From positions 124,001 through 188,000 of the forward strand of contig NZ_JBHUMY010000001.1 of NCBI RefSeq assembly GCF_042685365.1: 64,000 nucleotides of DNA, written 5' to 3'. Shown one piece after another: positions 9,456 to 18,560 of this stretch. Made by a program: the position numbers and the translations under genes. Position 1 is the stretch's first letter; every line of letters starts with the position of its first letter. This DNA comes from Paenibacillus_AP thailandensis. GTDB lineage: Bacteria; Bacillota; Bacilli; Paenibacillales; Paenibacillaceae. The notes below the pieces were generated by a model, which saw nothing but the letters and a program-made list of their open reading frames with translations, was not told the origin of the DNA and did no database searches.

Positions 9456-9955
9456 GTTTTTACGCCATCCTTTGTAAGTAACCTCTATCCTTAAGAAGGA
9501 CTTATGGGGGGATGCTCCCCCATGCCCCTTTAAAAACTATTTCCTAACCAAAGGCTCGAACCAACCCAAAGACTCCCAACCAAAGGCTCCCAACCAAAGG
9601 CTCCCAACCCCCTAAATCCCCCTTGTCGTAAGGGGGACTCCAAGGGGCGTAGCCCCTGAAGGCCACCCCAAAAGGAATAACGAACTTTGCCGCAGAGATG
9701 CCTATAAGATCATCTGCTTATGGGTAATATCCCTTTTGCTCAGAATCTTAACCCTTGGAATCAACGTCGTCTCCTCTTCTGAGTCTCGGGGATACTGCCG
9801 ATAAGGGAAGGAGAACCCGTAATTCCGATCAACATCCGTTCATAAACCGGTATTACGTATATCGGAAAGTTCGGTTTCATTTTATTCGAAAAAAATCGAA
9901 ACCAAAGCGAAGCGCCGGCCAGAGATGCCGGCTAAGCCCGGGAAAACGGCAGGGC
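9456..9955. repeat. 500-base gene-free interval with short tandem repeats and GC-rich hairpins
   Basis: No convincing gene is present between queA and tgt. Four units of about 15 bases built on AACCAAAGGCTCCC run over 9545-9606. They are followed by hairpins: CCCCC/GGGGG around 9617-9635, AGGGGC/GCCCCT around 9643-9655, and GGGGGA/TCCCCC near 9507. At 9912-9958 two more stems (GCCGG/CCGGC and AAGCCC/GGGCTT) sit just past the queA stop and could end its transcript. The rest shows nothing recognisable. Confidence 0.6.
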
Positions 9956-11014
9956 TTAGTTCTTGTAAATAAACATCGCGTCGCCAAAGCTGAAGAAACG
10001 GTACTCGCGTTCAACGGCTTCGGCGTAAGCCTTCATGATAAGCTCCCGGCCGGCTAACGCGCTTACGAGCATAATAAGCGTCGACTTCGGCAGGTGGAAA
10101 TTGGTCAGCAAGCAATCCACCAGCTTGAATTCATAGCCCGGATAGATAAAAATATCCGTCCAGCCGCTGGATTCGCCGACGGGCCGTCCGGCCTCAGCCG
10201 CCTCGGAGGCGACGGTTTCGAGCGTACGCGCGGACGTCGTGCCGACGGCGACGATTTTGGAGCCGCGCTCCTTCGCTTCCCGGATAATGGCGGCCGTTTC
10301 CGCGCTGAGCTCGTAATATTCCGAATGCATCGTATGCTCTTCAACCGTCTCCGACGACATCGGACGAAACGTGCCCAAGCCGACGTGCAAGGTGAGATAC
10401 GCGATAATTACGCCTTTGTCGCGCAGCTTCCGCAAATACTCCTCCGTAAAATGAAGCCCGGCCGTCGGAGCGGCCGCGGAACCTTGACGCTTTGCATAGA
10501 CAGTCTGGTAACGGTCCCGCTCCTCAAGCCGCTCTTTAATGTAAGGGGGAAGAGGCATTTCGCCGAGACGGTCGAGCAGCTCCTGAAAGATGCCTTCATA
10601 AACGAACCGGATAGTCCTGCCCCCCATGTCGGCTTCTTCCTCGACGACCGCCTTCAACAGCGGCGTACCGTCTCCCCGGTCTCCAAACCAGATTTCGGTC
10701 CCCTTCTTCAACCGTTTGGCCGGCTTCGCAAGTGTCTCCCAGCGGTCGTTGTCCAGCTGCTTTAGAAGCAGCAGCTCCGCTTTGGCGCCGGTATCGGCCT
10801 TCATCCCGATCAGCCGCGCCGGAATCACCTTCGTATCGTTCAGAATCAATACGTCACCGGGCGCGATGTAATGCTCCAAATCGGTAAACATCCGGTGCTC
10901 GATAGAGCCGGTTTCCCGGTTTAAGGCGAGCAGCCTGGAGCCTGTCCGGTTCGAGAGCGGCATCTGGGCGATTAGTCGTTCCGGCAAATCAAAATCAAAA
11001 AGATCAACGTTCAT
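9956..11014 (-). CDS. queA: S-adenosylmethionine:tRNA ribosyltransferase-isomerase
   Basis: QueA transfers and isomerises the ribosyl group of SAM onto preQ1-tRNA, giving epoxyqueuosine. The 352-residue length is typical. The N-terminus MNVDLFDFDLPERLIAQ, the segment LNDTKVIPARL, AAPTAGLHFT and the C-terminal NFHLPKSTLIMLVSA are hallmark stretches. The start is ATG at 11014, with AAGGA upstream. It lies 9 bases after the SpoIID-like gene. Confidence 0.97.
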   Translation of the reverse strand: MNVDLFDFDLPERLIAQMPLSNRTGSRLLALNRETGSIEHRMFTDLEHYIAPGDVLILNDTKVIPARLIGMKADTGAKAELLLLKQLDNDRWETLAKPAKRLKKGTEIWFGDRGDGTPLLKAVVEEEADMGGRTIRFVYEGIFQELLDRLGEMPLPPYIKERLEERDRYQTVYAKRQGSAAAPTAGLHFTEEYLRKLRDKGVIIAYLTLHVGLGTFRPMSSETVEEHTMHSEYYELSAETAAIIREAKERGSKIVAVGTTSARTLETVASEAAEAGRPVGESSGWTDIFIYPGYEFKLVDCLLTNFHLPKSTLIMLVSALAGRELIMKAYAEAVEREYRFFSFGDAMFIYKN

Positions 11015-11023
11015 TGGTAGATA

Positions 11024-13132
11024 TCATTCCTTAACGATTTCGACGTCTTTATAGTAGTATTTCAAAATATATTGGTAGTCATACCCTTGCTCGGCCAGAC
11101 CGTACGCCCCGTATTGGGACAATCCGATGCCGTGCCCGTTGCCTGTGCCCGTAAATCGGAACGACGGTTCCTTCGTTGCCGTACGCACATCGCCTTGCCC
11201 GTTCAAAATAAATACGTTAGGCTCCGTCAATTGCTTCGCTTTGCCGTCCGCGCCCATCACGTACAGCGGCTGGGCATTGCTCGTGCGAGTCGCCGTAGCC
11301 GAGCTTCCGCTCATCACGATTTTCGCCGTCTCGTCAACGGTGAATTTCGTGCTTGGGAGCGAGCCGAGCGCCGAACGGAATTTATCCGGGTATTTCACCC
11401 CGAGCTCCGTGCCGTTGACGTTCATGGCCAGCACGCGTCCCGATTCGCCGCGTTCCGTCACCTGAAGCGACCAGATGGAGCTTGGCACGGTCGATGTAAT
11501 GTTGTTTTTCATCGAAGCGAGAAGCTCGCTTGAGGTGAATGGCCCTCTCACCCAGCTCATCGCATTCGATTGGACGGTCTTCTCGACCGCCACGACCTCC
11601 GTCCCTGCGGCGGCTGTCGCAACGGCCGGCACGTTGCTTTGGACAAGCGGAATTTTACGAACGTCGGCACCGGATACTCCGACCGTCATAATCGGTTTCC
11701 CCGCCGCATTTTTTCGTCCCGTGTCCGTCAATTCGCTTTCCTGAATGTAACCGACCACGCCGCTTGGCAGCACCGAGCGGTACCAATAGCCAAGCCCCTT
11801 CTCCGCGATGCTGTCGGCCGGGCTTGCCACGCTTTTCAAATAAGGGACCGCATTGCCCCACACCTCGGTCGCATCGGATGTCTTCCCGCCGCCATTCGAG
11901 GAGAACAGCGCTTCGATCAGCTTGCCGTTGTACAACAGAACTTCTCCTGCGGTTGCGTCAACGGCCGCCCTTGTCGCGGGCGTCTCCGCACCCGTGCCTC
12001 CGTATGCTTCGCTCAGGACGCTGTCCACGACATGCGCGATCTGGAAGCCGAAGCCTTGATACAGCGCGTACGTTCTGGCCGCCACCGCTTGCGCTTTCAA
12101 CGCCTCGGCCGGCCAGGAAGCGTACATTTCGGATCCTACGACCGAATACAAATATTGCTCGAAAGGAAGTTCGTTGACGACGGCAAGCCTGTCGTTCAAG
12201 ACGCTGATTTCGAACGAGCCGCGGTAGGTGCGGTTATACCGCTCCGTAAGCTTGATCGGATCGTCGCCCGCTGGCGAAACCCATACCTTCATTTCGTTGC
12301 CCGGAATAAGATACATGCTTGCGGAAGCGTCAGCCTTCGCCGTAATCGAATGATCCGTACGCTTGATCAGATAAAGCTCGCCGTCCGCCGCCCGCTGCAG
12401 GCTGGAAGATACGGCGGCCGCTTTCGTCTGTACGGCGGCAAGAGCCGTTTCGTCCGCAGCGGAGCCGACCAGCACGGTATACTTCAGCGTCCCGCCGTCG
12501 GCCTTGTTCAAGGCGACATAAGCGTCGACCCCGGCGTTGCCGAAAGCTTTTGCCGCATTGACGGCCTCCGCCTCCGTGCCGTAGCTGCCGCCTTTCAAGT
12601 GAAGCGGTCCTTGCAGCTCGGGAGCGTATCCGCCGCTCAGCTTCTGAAGCTCTTGATCCGCCTTCCAGCGGGCCTGCGCAGCAGAAGCGGCCGAAGCGGT
12701 CGCATAGACTCCTTCCGTCACTTGATAGACAGTCTGGCCGTTTTTCCATAGAGAGAATAAAAACCCGGTCCCCGATGCCGACTGCACCCGTTTAAATACG
12801 GATAGCGCCGTGGCGAAATCAGCCGTCTCTACCAATTTGACCTTATAATCGTCCCGCGAGAAGCGCACTTGCTCGCCCGCGCCCGCGGCAAACCAGCGCT
12901 CGGTGCCGGCAGGCTGCCTAACGCCGACGCTGACGCCTCCGGTGGACGATAGCGTTGCGGCCCCCGTGTTAACGGTGTACTTGCCCGGGTAATTCAAGAA
13001 GATGCCGACCCGGATCGTATCAAGCCCCGGCACCGCCCCTTGCGAAGGAGTGACGCCGAATACGGACATCAACAAGATGCCGATCGTCGTCAGCAAAGAT
13101 ACGCGGCGCAATGTCCAACTAACATTCATCAT
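11024..13132 (-). CDS. SpoIID/LytB domain protein with SPOR-like repeats
   Basis: This 702-residue secreted protein is probably a peptidoglycan lytic enzyme or amidase enhancer. It has a signal peptide (residues 1-33, ending near QGA), two SPOR-like stretches around residues 110-250 that may bind denuded glycan, then a SpoIID domain: the catalytic-type Glu lies in GSEMYASWPAEALKAQAVA (about 335-355), and the end has GHGIGLSQYGAYGLAEQGYDY. B. subtilis does not have it at this place. True SpoIID acts in engulfment; whether this copy is sporulation-specific is not shown. Confidence 0.88.
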   Translation of the reverse strand: MMNVSWTLRRVSLLTTIGILLMSVFGVTPSQGAVPGLDTIRVGIFLNYPGKYTVNTGAATLSSTGGVSVGVRQPAGTERWFAAGAGEQVRFSRDDYKVKLVETADFATALSVFKRVQSASGTGFLFSLWKNGQTVYQVTEGVYATASAASAAQARWKADQELQKLSGGYAPELQGPLHLKGGSYGTEAEAVNAAKAFGNAGVDAYVALNKADGGTLKYTVLVGSAADETALAAVQTKAAAVSSSLQRAADGELYLIKRTDHSITAKADASASMYLIPGNEMKVWVSPAGDDPIKLTERYNRTYRGSFEISVLNDRLAVVNELPFEQYLYSVVGSEMYASWPAEALKAQAVAARTYALYQGFGFQIAHVVDSVLSEAYGGTGAETPATRAAVDATAGEVLLYNGKLIEALFSSNGGGKTSDATEVWGNAVPYLKSVASPADSIAEKGLGYWYRSVLPSGVVGYIQESELTDTGRKNAAGKPIMTVGVSGADVRKIPLVQSNVPAVATAAAGTEVVAVEKTVQSNAMSWVRGPFTSSELLASMKNNITSTVPSSIWSLQVTERGESGRVLAMNVNGTELGVKYPDKFRSALGSLPSTKFTVDETAKIVMSGSSATATRTSNAQPLYVMGADGKAKQLTEPNVFILNGQGDVRTATKEPSFRFTGTGNGHGIGLSQYGAYGLAEQGYDYQYILKYYYKDVEIVKE

Positions 13133-13163
13133 TCGTACTTCCTCTCTATTTTCGCTATAGTCT

Positions 13164-14174
13164 TCATGGATTTCTATCCGGATAAGGAAGCTTCATATGG
13201 CGATAAGCCTGCTCCGTGGCGATCCGGCCGCGCGGCGTCCGCTGCAGAAACCCGATCTGCATCAAATAAGGCTCGTACACGTCCTCAATCGTCTGGCTTT
13301 CTTCGCCGATCGTGGCGGCAAGCGTATCAAGGCCTACCGGCCTTCCCGCAAACGACGTCATCATCGAGCGGAGCATCTTGTGATCGATATAATCGAGCCC
13401 CATCGGATCGACCTGCAGCAGCTCCAGCGCCGCGTTCGCGATGTCATGGGTGATGATGCCGTCGCCCCGCACCTGGGCGAAATCGCGCACGCGCTTCAGA
13501 AGCCTGTTCGCAATGCGGGGCGTTCCCCTGGAGCGCATGGCGATTTCCTCCGCGGCTTCGCCCGCAATGGACATGTCCAGCAAATCGGCCGTACGCGACA
13601 CGATAAAGGACAATTCCTCGATCGAATAATATTCGAGACGGCTGACGACGCCGAACCGGTCCCGCAGCGGCGCCGACAGAAGTCCCGCTCTCGTCGTAGC
13701 CCCGATCAGCGTAAACCGAGGCAGATCGAGCCGCACGGAACGCGCGCTTGGCCCTTTGCCGATCATAATGTCGAGGGCGTAATCCTCCATCGCCGGATAA
13801 AGCACTTCTTCCACCGCGCGGGACAATCTATGAATCTCGTCGATAAACAATACGTCGCCTTCCTGCAAATTGGTAAGCAAGGCGGCCAAGTCGCCCGGCC
13901 TTTCGATCGCCGGTCCCGAAGTCGTCCGCAGATTGACGCCAAGCTCATTCGCAATAATATTGGAAAGCGTCGTTTTGCCAAGTCCGGGCGGACCGTAAAG
14001 CAATACATGGTCAAGCGCTTCCTTGCGCAGTTTGGCCGCTTCGATATAAACCTTCAAATTTTCCTTCGCTTTTGTTTGTCCTATGTATTCCGACAAGTAG
14101 CGGGGGCGCAAGCTGAGCTCCGCTACATGCTCGTCCATCATCAGATTGGCGGATATGATCCGGTCCTCCATCAA
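13164..14174 (-). CDS. ruvB: Holliday junction branch migration helicase RuvB
   Basis: RuvB is the hexameric AAA+ motor that, with RuvA, drives Holliday-junction branch migration. Walker A GPPGLGKTT is at residues 61-69 and Walker B VLFIDEIHRL near 107-116; sensor 1 GATTRAG and the arginine-finger region TLIGATTRAGLLSAPLRDRF follow. The winged-helix C-terminus ends TPRGRIATEQAYRH. The length of 336 is normal. It follows ruvA by 18 bases in a ruvC-ruvA-ruvB operon. Confidence 0.97.
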   Translation of the reverse strand: MMEDRIISANLMMDEHVAELSLRPRYLSEYIGQTKAKENLKVYIEAAKLRKEALDHVLLYGPPGLGKTTLSNIIANELGVNLRTTSGPAIERPGDLAALLTNLQEGDVLFIDEIHRLSRAVEEVLYPAMEDYALDIMIGKGPSARSVRLDLPRFTLIGATTRAGLLSAPLRDRFGVVSRLEYYSIEELSFIVSRTADLLDMSIAGEAAEEIAMRSRGTPRIANRLLKRVRDFAQVRGDGIITHDIANAALELLQVDPMGLDYIDHKMLRSMMTSFAGRPVGLDTLAATIGEESQTIEDVYEPYLMQIGFLQRTPRGRIATEQAYRHMKLPYPDRNP

Positions 14175-14192
14175 GCTTCACTCCTTCCCCGA

Positions 14193-14828
14193 TCAGCCTT
14201 TGAAGAGCTGCTGAAGAGCCCGTTTCATCAAACTGTCCACGCTTTCGTCCGCCGTCACGCTTTCCTGCAGCCCATGCCAAGCTTTATCCAGCTCGGCCGA
14301 CGTATAGCCAAGCGCCATCAGCGCTTCCCTTGCTTCCTGCCACGCCTTGCTGCCCTCCCGGTCGCTCGGATGAACCGCGAAATCGGCCAGCAAGCCGGCC
14401 GCGGCAAGCGAACCCGCTTCCCCGTCCAGCAGACCGAACAGCTTGTCCTTCAAATCCAGCACCATCCGCTGCGCCGTTTTTTTGCCGATGCCGGGCAGCT
14501 TGGTCAGAAACGCGACATTCTCCTGCTGAATCGCCGCGATAATCGTTTCGGGCTTGCCGCCCGCCAGCACGCCGAGCGCCACCCGCGGTCCGATGCCGGA
14601 AACGTCGATCAGCTTGCGGAACAACGTCTGCTCGTCTCTCGTCTGAAAGCCGTACAGCAATATGGCGTCCTCCCGTACATGCTGGTGAATATAAATGGTG
14701 ACGGGCTCCTCGTTCCTGGCAAAAACATATGGATTGGGCGTAAAAACCCGGTACCCGATATCTTTTACGTCTACCACGATATATTCCGTTTCAAGATGGA
14801 CAACGCGGCCCTTTAAATAATCGATCAT
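14193..14828 (-). CDS. ruvA: Holliday junction DNA helicase subunit RuvA
   Basis: RuvA binds four-way junctions as a tetramer and recruits RuvB. The 211 residues hold an OB-fold (MIDYLKGRVVHLE...), two helix-hairpin-helix motifs (VSGIGPRVAL and LPGIGKKTAQRM), and the RuvB-binding C-terminal three-helix domain. The start ATG overlaps the ruvC stop by four bases (ATGA). Confidence 0.97.
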   Translation of the reverse strand: MIDYLKGRVVHLETEYIVVDVKDIGYRVFTPNPYVFARNEEPVTIYIHQHVREDAILLYGFQTRDEQTLFRKLIDVSGIGPRVALGVLAGGKPETIIAAIQQENVAFLTKLPGIGKKTAQRMVLDLKDKLFGLLDGEAGSLAAAGLLADFAVHPSDREGSKAWQEAREALMALGYTSAELDKAWHGLQESVTADESVDSLMKRALQQLFKG

Positions 14829-15325
14829 GGATGCACCTCGTTCAGTTTTCGCTTCATTACGACGGAATGGGCATGGCAGATTGCCACGGCAAGAGCGTCC
14901 GCGACGTCGTCGGGCTTCGGAATCGCCGCCAGCTTCAGAAACATCTTGACCATCTCCTGAACCTGACGCTTCTCCGCATTGCCGTAGCCAACGACCGCCT
15001 GCTTCACCTGAAGCGGCGTATATTCCGCGATAGGCAGCCCGCGCTGAGCCGCCGCCAGTATAATGACGCCTCTTGCCTGACCAACGGAAAAAGCCGTCGT
15101 TACGTTGCGGTTGAAAAACAGCTTCTCGACCGCCACTTCGTCCGGCTTGTACTTATCCATCAGCGCGCCTGCCGATTCGTACACGGTAAGAAGCCTCTTC
15201 TCGGGAGGCATATGCGCTTCCGTCTCGATCGAACCGTATTGCACCGGGACAATCTTATGACCGATTTTATCAATAAATCCGAAACCCGCGATCGCGATGC
15301 CGGGGTCTATGCCAAGAATGCGCAA
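14825..15325 (-). CDS. ruvC: crossover junction endodeoxyribonuclease RuvC
   Basis: RuvC resolves Holliday junctions. The N-terminal ILGIDPGIAIAGFG holds the first catalytic Asp (residue 7), VEKLFF the catalytic Glu (about 68), and KPDDVADALAVAICH the last two acidic residues. It is 166 residues long, as usual. B. subtilis lacks ruvC and uses RecU; Paenibacillaceae often keep it, which supports the taxonomic guess. Confidence 0.96.
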   Translation of the reverse strand: MRILGIDPGIAIAGFGFIDKIGHKIVPVQYGSIETEAHMPPEKRLLTVYESAGALMDKYKPDEVAVEKLFFNRNVTTAFSVGQARGVIILAAAQRGLPIAEYTPLQVKQAVVGYGNAEKRQVQEMVKMFLKLAAIPKPDDVADALAVAICHAHSVVMKRKLNEVHP

Positions 15326-15463
15326 AACGCCAACTCCCTTATTTTTAAAAAAACAGACGCATGCTTCTGCTTAAGTAGACTCTATTATAGCAAATCTTCC
15401 ACGGAATGAGAACACGCGTTTGACGGGATAAAAGAAAGCCCCTTCGTAAGAGACCCCGACGAG

Positions 15464-15501
15464 ATAAAAAAACAAGAGGCGTTCCGGAATAAACGCCCCT
15501 T
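15464..15501 (-). terminator. terminator after bofC
   Basis: The stem GGCGTT/AACGCC (15478-15497) is followed on the minus strand by a T-rich tract (15465-15472). Confidence 0.65.
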
Positions 15502-15505
15502 GCAG

Positions 15506-16135
15506 TCAAAACTGGTTATTGTCCTTGCTTTCCAGCGCGTAGTCGCTAAACGTGGACAATACGCTGTTGTACTCATCCATGTCGTTGATTTTTATGCCGC
15601 CGATGAGCTGCTTCAGCTTATCCTTCGGCAGGCTGCTTTCCATATAATTGACGTCGAGCTGAAAAAAAGTCCGCATCACTTTTTCCTGGCGGGGCAAGCC
15701 TTCGAACAACGATAAATTGCCGTTGCGGTCCAGCCCCATATAGATATCGCTGCGGCAAAGCGGCGACAGCTCCTCGACCTGCTGCTCCATCACCACTCTG
15801 CGGCGTTCCTCCGCAAACGACGCCGTCCATTCCGGATGGGTGCGGATAAGCCGGATAATTTGGCCGGCCCTCATCCGGCCAAGCTCCTTCGTCTCCTCGC
15901 CGCAAATGTAAATGCGGTGAACGGTCACGTCAATGAGCCCGTCCCGCTTCTCAAGCTCGTTTATAATCCGGGCCTGCGGTTCCGGCGGAACGGGTGCCGC
16001 GGGATCCGCGGCGGCCTCGTTTGGCGCCGCTCCCGCGCCCAGCATAAACAAAGCGACGCACCCTAATGCCAGAAGACCTCTTCGACCTCTGCGGAGACGT
16101 TTTTTTAATTGCTTCCATAAGCTGAACTGCAGCAT
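15506..16135 (-). CDS. bofC: intercompartmental signalling factor BofC-like
   Basis: BofC is a forespore-made exported protein; in B. subtilis it restrains SpoIVB and so the pro-sigma-K checkpoint. The 209 residues start with a basic stretch and hydrophobic signal (GLLALGCVALFMLGAGAA), then a BofC N-terminal type domain (VTVHRIYICGEETKELGRM...) and a C-terminal domain. The start ATG at 16135 has AAAGGAG; the frame is open 23 codons further upstream without a ribosome site. It lies between ruvC and the LysM spore protein, as in B. subtilis. Confidence 0.85.
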   Translation of the reverse strand: MLQFSLWKQLKKRLRRGRRGLLALGCVALFMLGAGAAPNEAAADPAAPVPPEPQARIINELEKRDGLIDVTVHRIYICGEETKELGRMRAGQIIRLIRTHPEWTASFAEERRRVVMEQQVEELSPLCRSDIYMGLDRNGNLSLFEGLPRQEKVMRTFFQLDVNYMESSLPKDKLKQLIGGIKINDMDEYNSVLSTFSDYALESKDNNQF

Positions 16136-16193
16136 GAAACGTACTCCTTTCACTTTTTGGCTTATTGTTCCTCCTTTTGCTTCTATTATGCAA

Positions 16194-16250
16194 ACGAAAA
16201 ACAAGGCTTCCGGACGATTCCGCTATTGACGGAAAACGGCGGGAGCCTTG
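16194..16250 (-). terminator. terminator after the LysM protein gene
   Basis: CAAGGCT (16202-16208) pairs with AGCCTTG (16244-16250) across a long, partly paired loop, and the minus strand continues with a TTTTTC tract. Confidence 0.6.
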
Positions 16251-16263
16251 CTAAACATTATAG

Positions 16264-18399
16264 TTACCGGTTAATCCATGGCAAACTGTTTCTGCTGGAT
16301 GACCTTTTGGCGCGCGAACGCGTTTTGACGCCGGCTTTTTTAGTACCTTTCTTAACGGAGCTCGCCTTAGCTTTGGCTGGCGCTGCCGCCGTCTTGACGG
16401 TCGGTTCGTCGTCATCGCGTTTTTTGCCGCATCCGCAATCCTCATCCGGCTTCGCCTCGTTAGGCTCCGTCCAAGGCGGATTAGCTTCGTAACCGCTCAA
16501 AGATGCGTTCGGGAGGGGCATGTTGACGTTAGCCGGATAGCCGTAAGGAACGGGCGGGAAAGGCATGTTGCCATGTCCGTAATACGGCGGGAAAACGGCG
16601 TTCGGATAACCGGCCCAAGGGGCGGCGTTTGGCGCATTGTCGGCTATTGGCGCGTTGGGGTTGGAATGGCCGAAGTCAATGTTTTCGGCGCCGCCGAACG
16701 GATGAGGATAACCGTAGAACGGGAAGTTTTCGTTCGGATAACTTACGTTCGGACCCATCATGTTCGGGAAGCCTTCGTTCGGATAACTTACGTTCGGGCC
16801 CATCATGTCCGGGAATTGTTCGTTCGGGTAGCCGACGTTCGGTCCGGCCATGTTCGGGAAACCTTCGTTCGGATAACCTACGTTCGGACCCATCATGTTC
16901 GGGTAGCCTTCGTTCGGGTATCCGACGTTCGGTCCGGCCATGTTCGGGAAGCCTTCATTCGGATAACCTACGTTTGGACCCATCATGTTCGGGAAGCCTT
17001 CGTTCGGGTATCCGACGTTCGGTCCGGCCATATTCGGGAAGCCTTCGTTCGGATAACCTACGTTCGGACCCATCATGTTCGGGAAGCCTTCGTTCGGGTA
17101 CCCGACGTTCGGACCGGCCATATTCGGGAAACCTTCGTTCGGATAACCTACGTTCGGACCCATCATGTTCGGAAAGCCTTCGTTCGGGTAACCTACGTTC
17201 GGACCGGCCATGTTCGGGAAGCCTTCGTTCGGGTAACCTACGTTCGGACCGGCCATGTTCGGGAAGCCTTCGTTCGGGTAACCTACGTTCGGACCGGCCA
17301 TGTTCGGGAAGCCTTCGTTCGGGTAACCTACGTTCGGACCCATCATGTTCGGGAAGCCTTCGTTCGGGTACCCGACGTTCGGACCCATCATGTTCGGGAA
17401 GCCTTCGTTCGGATAACCTACGTTCGGACCCATCATGTTCGGGAAGCCTTCGTTCGGATAACCTACGTTCGGGTTAACGACGCCCGGCCATATGGAGTGC
17501 GGGTTTTCCTGATTGGGCCCCATGATGTTCGGACCCCCGGCATTCGGCCATTCCGCATTTGGACTTACCGGCATATTATACAGCGAATTCGTTTCGGTTG
17601 CGGGAATCCCGTATTGCTTGAACAAATCGACATTAGGCGTATGCTCGGCGTGAACCGGCATTTTTTTCTGCTCCACCGGCTTTTGAATCGGGGGCGGCGT
17701 TACTTTGGGCTCCGCGGCAATCGGCTCCTTCGGCGCGGGCGATACAGGCACGGGCGACACGGGAGCCTCCGGCGGCTTAGCGGGCGTCTCCGGCACGACG
17801 GGCGCCGTCGGTTTTTTCCAGGTCGGGAAATTGCCCGGCGTGTTTACGTTAGGGCCGGTTGCTCCGGGAATTTGCGCCGTGTTTTTCTTGCCCATCCAAC
17901 CCTGCATGCCGTGCCATACGGCCGCCGGATTAAACGGGAAAAACGATTGCGGCTGCTGCACGCTTTGCGGCGCTTGAACGTTTTGCGGTACGTTCAGCGG
18001 ACCGACCGTGTTTCCCATTCCCGCCGGCGTCTCTCCGGTTACGACAGGCGGCAGCTCGACGGTTTCGCCCGACACTTTCGGAATATTGACGATTTCTCCT
18101 GTCAGCAGCACATTCGGATTTTTTAATTGAGGGTTGGCTTTGATCATGTCGGCAAGCGGAACCCCCCAAGCTTTCGACAGCTTCCACAGCGTATCCCCTT
18201 GCTTCACGACATGCTGGCTCATAATTTCCATTCCGCCCGTACCGGAAGTCGTCGAAGGAATTTTGATCTTCATCCCGACATCGATAACGTTCGGATTGGT
18301 TATGCCAGGGTTCAACTTTAAAATCTCGTCTAGCGATACGCCATATTTTTGCCCTATCGAATATAACGAATCGCCTTTCTTCACAATGTGAATCTTCAC
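16264..18399 (-). CDS. safA: SafA-like LysM spore-coat/cortex protein with Asn/Pro-rich repeats
   Basis: The 711-residue protein begins with two LysM domains (about residues 1-46 and 62-106), which bind peptidoglycan. A Pro-rich linker follows, then about 17 tandem copies of a 15-residue unit (PNVGYPNEGFPNMMG), then a Gly/Pro/Asn-rich tail and a basic Lys/Arg C-terminus with CGCGKK. SafA in B. subtilis nucleates the inner spore coat and sits at this same place beside bofC; the symbol is given on position and LysM, not on the repeat. The start is GTG at 18399, with GGGAGG eight bases upstream. Confidence 0.75.
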   Translation of the reverse strand: MKIHIVKKGDSLYSIGQKYGVSLDEILKLNPGITNPNVIDVGMKIKIPSTTSGTGGMEIMSQHVVKQGDTLWKLSKAWGVPLADMIKANPQLKNPNVLLTGEIVNIPKVSGETVELPPVVTGETPAGMGNTVGPLNVPQNVQAPQSVQQPQSFFPFNPAAVWHGMQGWMGKKNTAQIPGATGPNVNTPGNFPTWKKPTAPVVPETPAKPPEAPVSPVPVSPAPKEPIAAEPKVTPPPIQKPVEQKKMPVHAEHTPNVDLFKQYGIPATETNSLYNMPVSPNAEWPNAGGPNIMGPNQENPHSIWPGVVNPNVGYPNEGFPNMMGPNVGYPNEGFPNMMGPNVGYPNEGFPNMMGPNVGYPNEGFPNMAGPNVGYPNEGFPNMAGPNVGYPNEGFPNMAGPNVGYPNEGFPNMMGPNVGYPNEGFPNMAGPNVGYPNEGFPNMMGPNVGYPNEGFPNMAGPNVGYPNEGFPNMMGPNVGYPNEGFPNMAGPNVGYPNEGYPNMMGPNVGYPNEGFPNMAGPNVGYPNEQFPDMMGPNVSYPNEGFPNMMGPNVSYPNENFPFYGYPHPFGGAENIDFGHSNPNAPIADNAPNAAPWAGYPNAVFPPYYGHGNMPFPPVPYGYPANVNMPLPNASLSGYEANPPWTEPNEAKPDEDCGCGKKRDDDEPTVKTAAAPAKAKASSVKKGTKKAGVKTRSRAKRSSSRNSLPWINR
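16715..17475 (-). repeat. 45-bp coding tandem repeat, about 17 copies
   Basis: In-frame 45-base units encode PNVGYPNEGFPNM[M/A]G within the LysM protein. Two versions (MMG and MAG) partly alternate. The outermost N-terminal-proximal copies are most alike, and those near the C-terminus have diverged (SYPNEN, NEQFPD). The repeat keeps long open frames on the other strand; these are not genes. Confidence 0.95.
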
Positions 18400-18492
18400 G
18401 CGCCGATAACCTCCCGTCACAATCTTAACAACGAAACAACTGGATCAATCCCTACATCCTATGCACGAATTGGGCGAGTGTCTCCTATTTTG

Positions 18493-18546
18493 CAAAAAAA
18501 AATAGCAAAGCAGCTGTCCGGTTATTCCCGGATTCTGCTTTGCTAT
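18493..18546 (-). terminator. terminator after ilvE
   Basis: A 12-bp perfect stem, ATAGCAAAGCAG (18502-18513) with CTGCTTTGCTAT (18535-18546), is followed by nine T on the minus strand. Confidence 0.85.
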
Positions 18547-18560
18547 CTGGAACGATTGAA

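Noticed and set aside
13197..14816. 539-codon plus-strand frame over ruvB/ruvA
   Set aside because: High-GC shadow frame; the minus strand has the full RuvAB motifs.
16715..17475. Regular repeats that could suggest a CRISPR array
   Set aside because: Head-to-tail 45-bp units without spacers, in frame inside a protein; no cas genes.
16573..18126. Long plus-strand open frames (517 and 282 codons) over the LysM repeat
   Set aside because: They are produced by the 45-bp repeat on the opposite strand; Arg/Ser/Val-rich periodic translation and no ribosome site.
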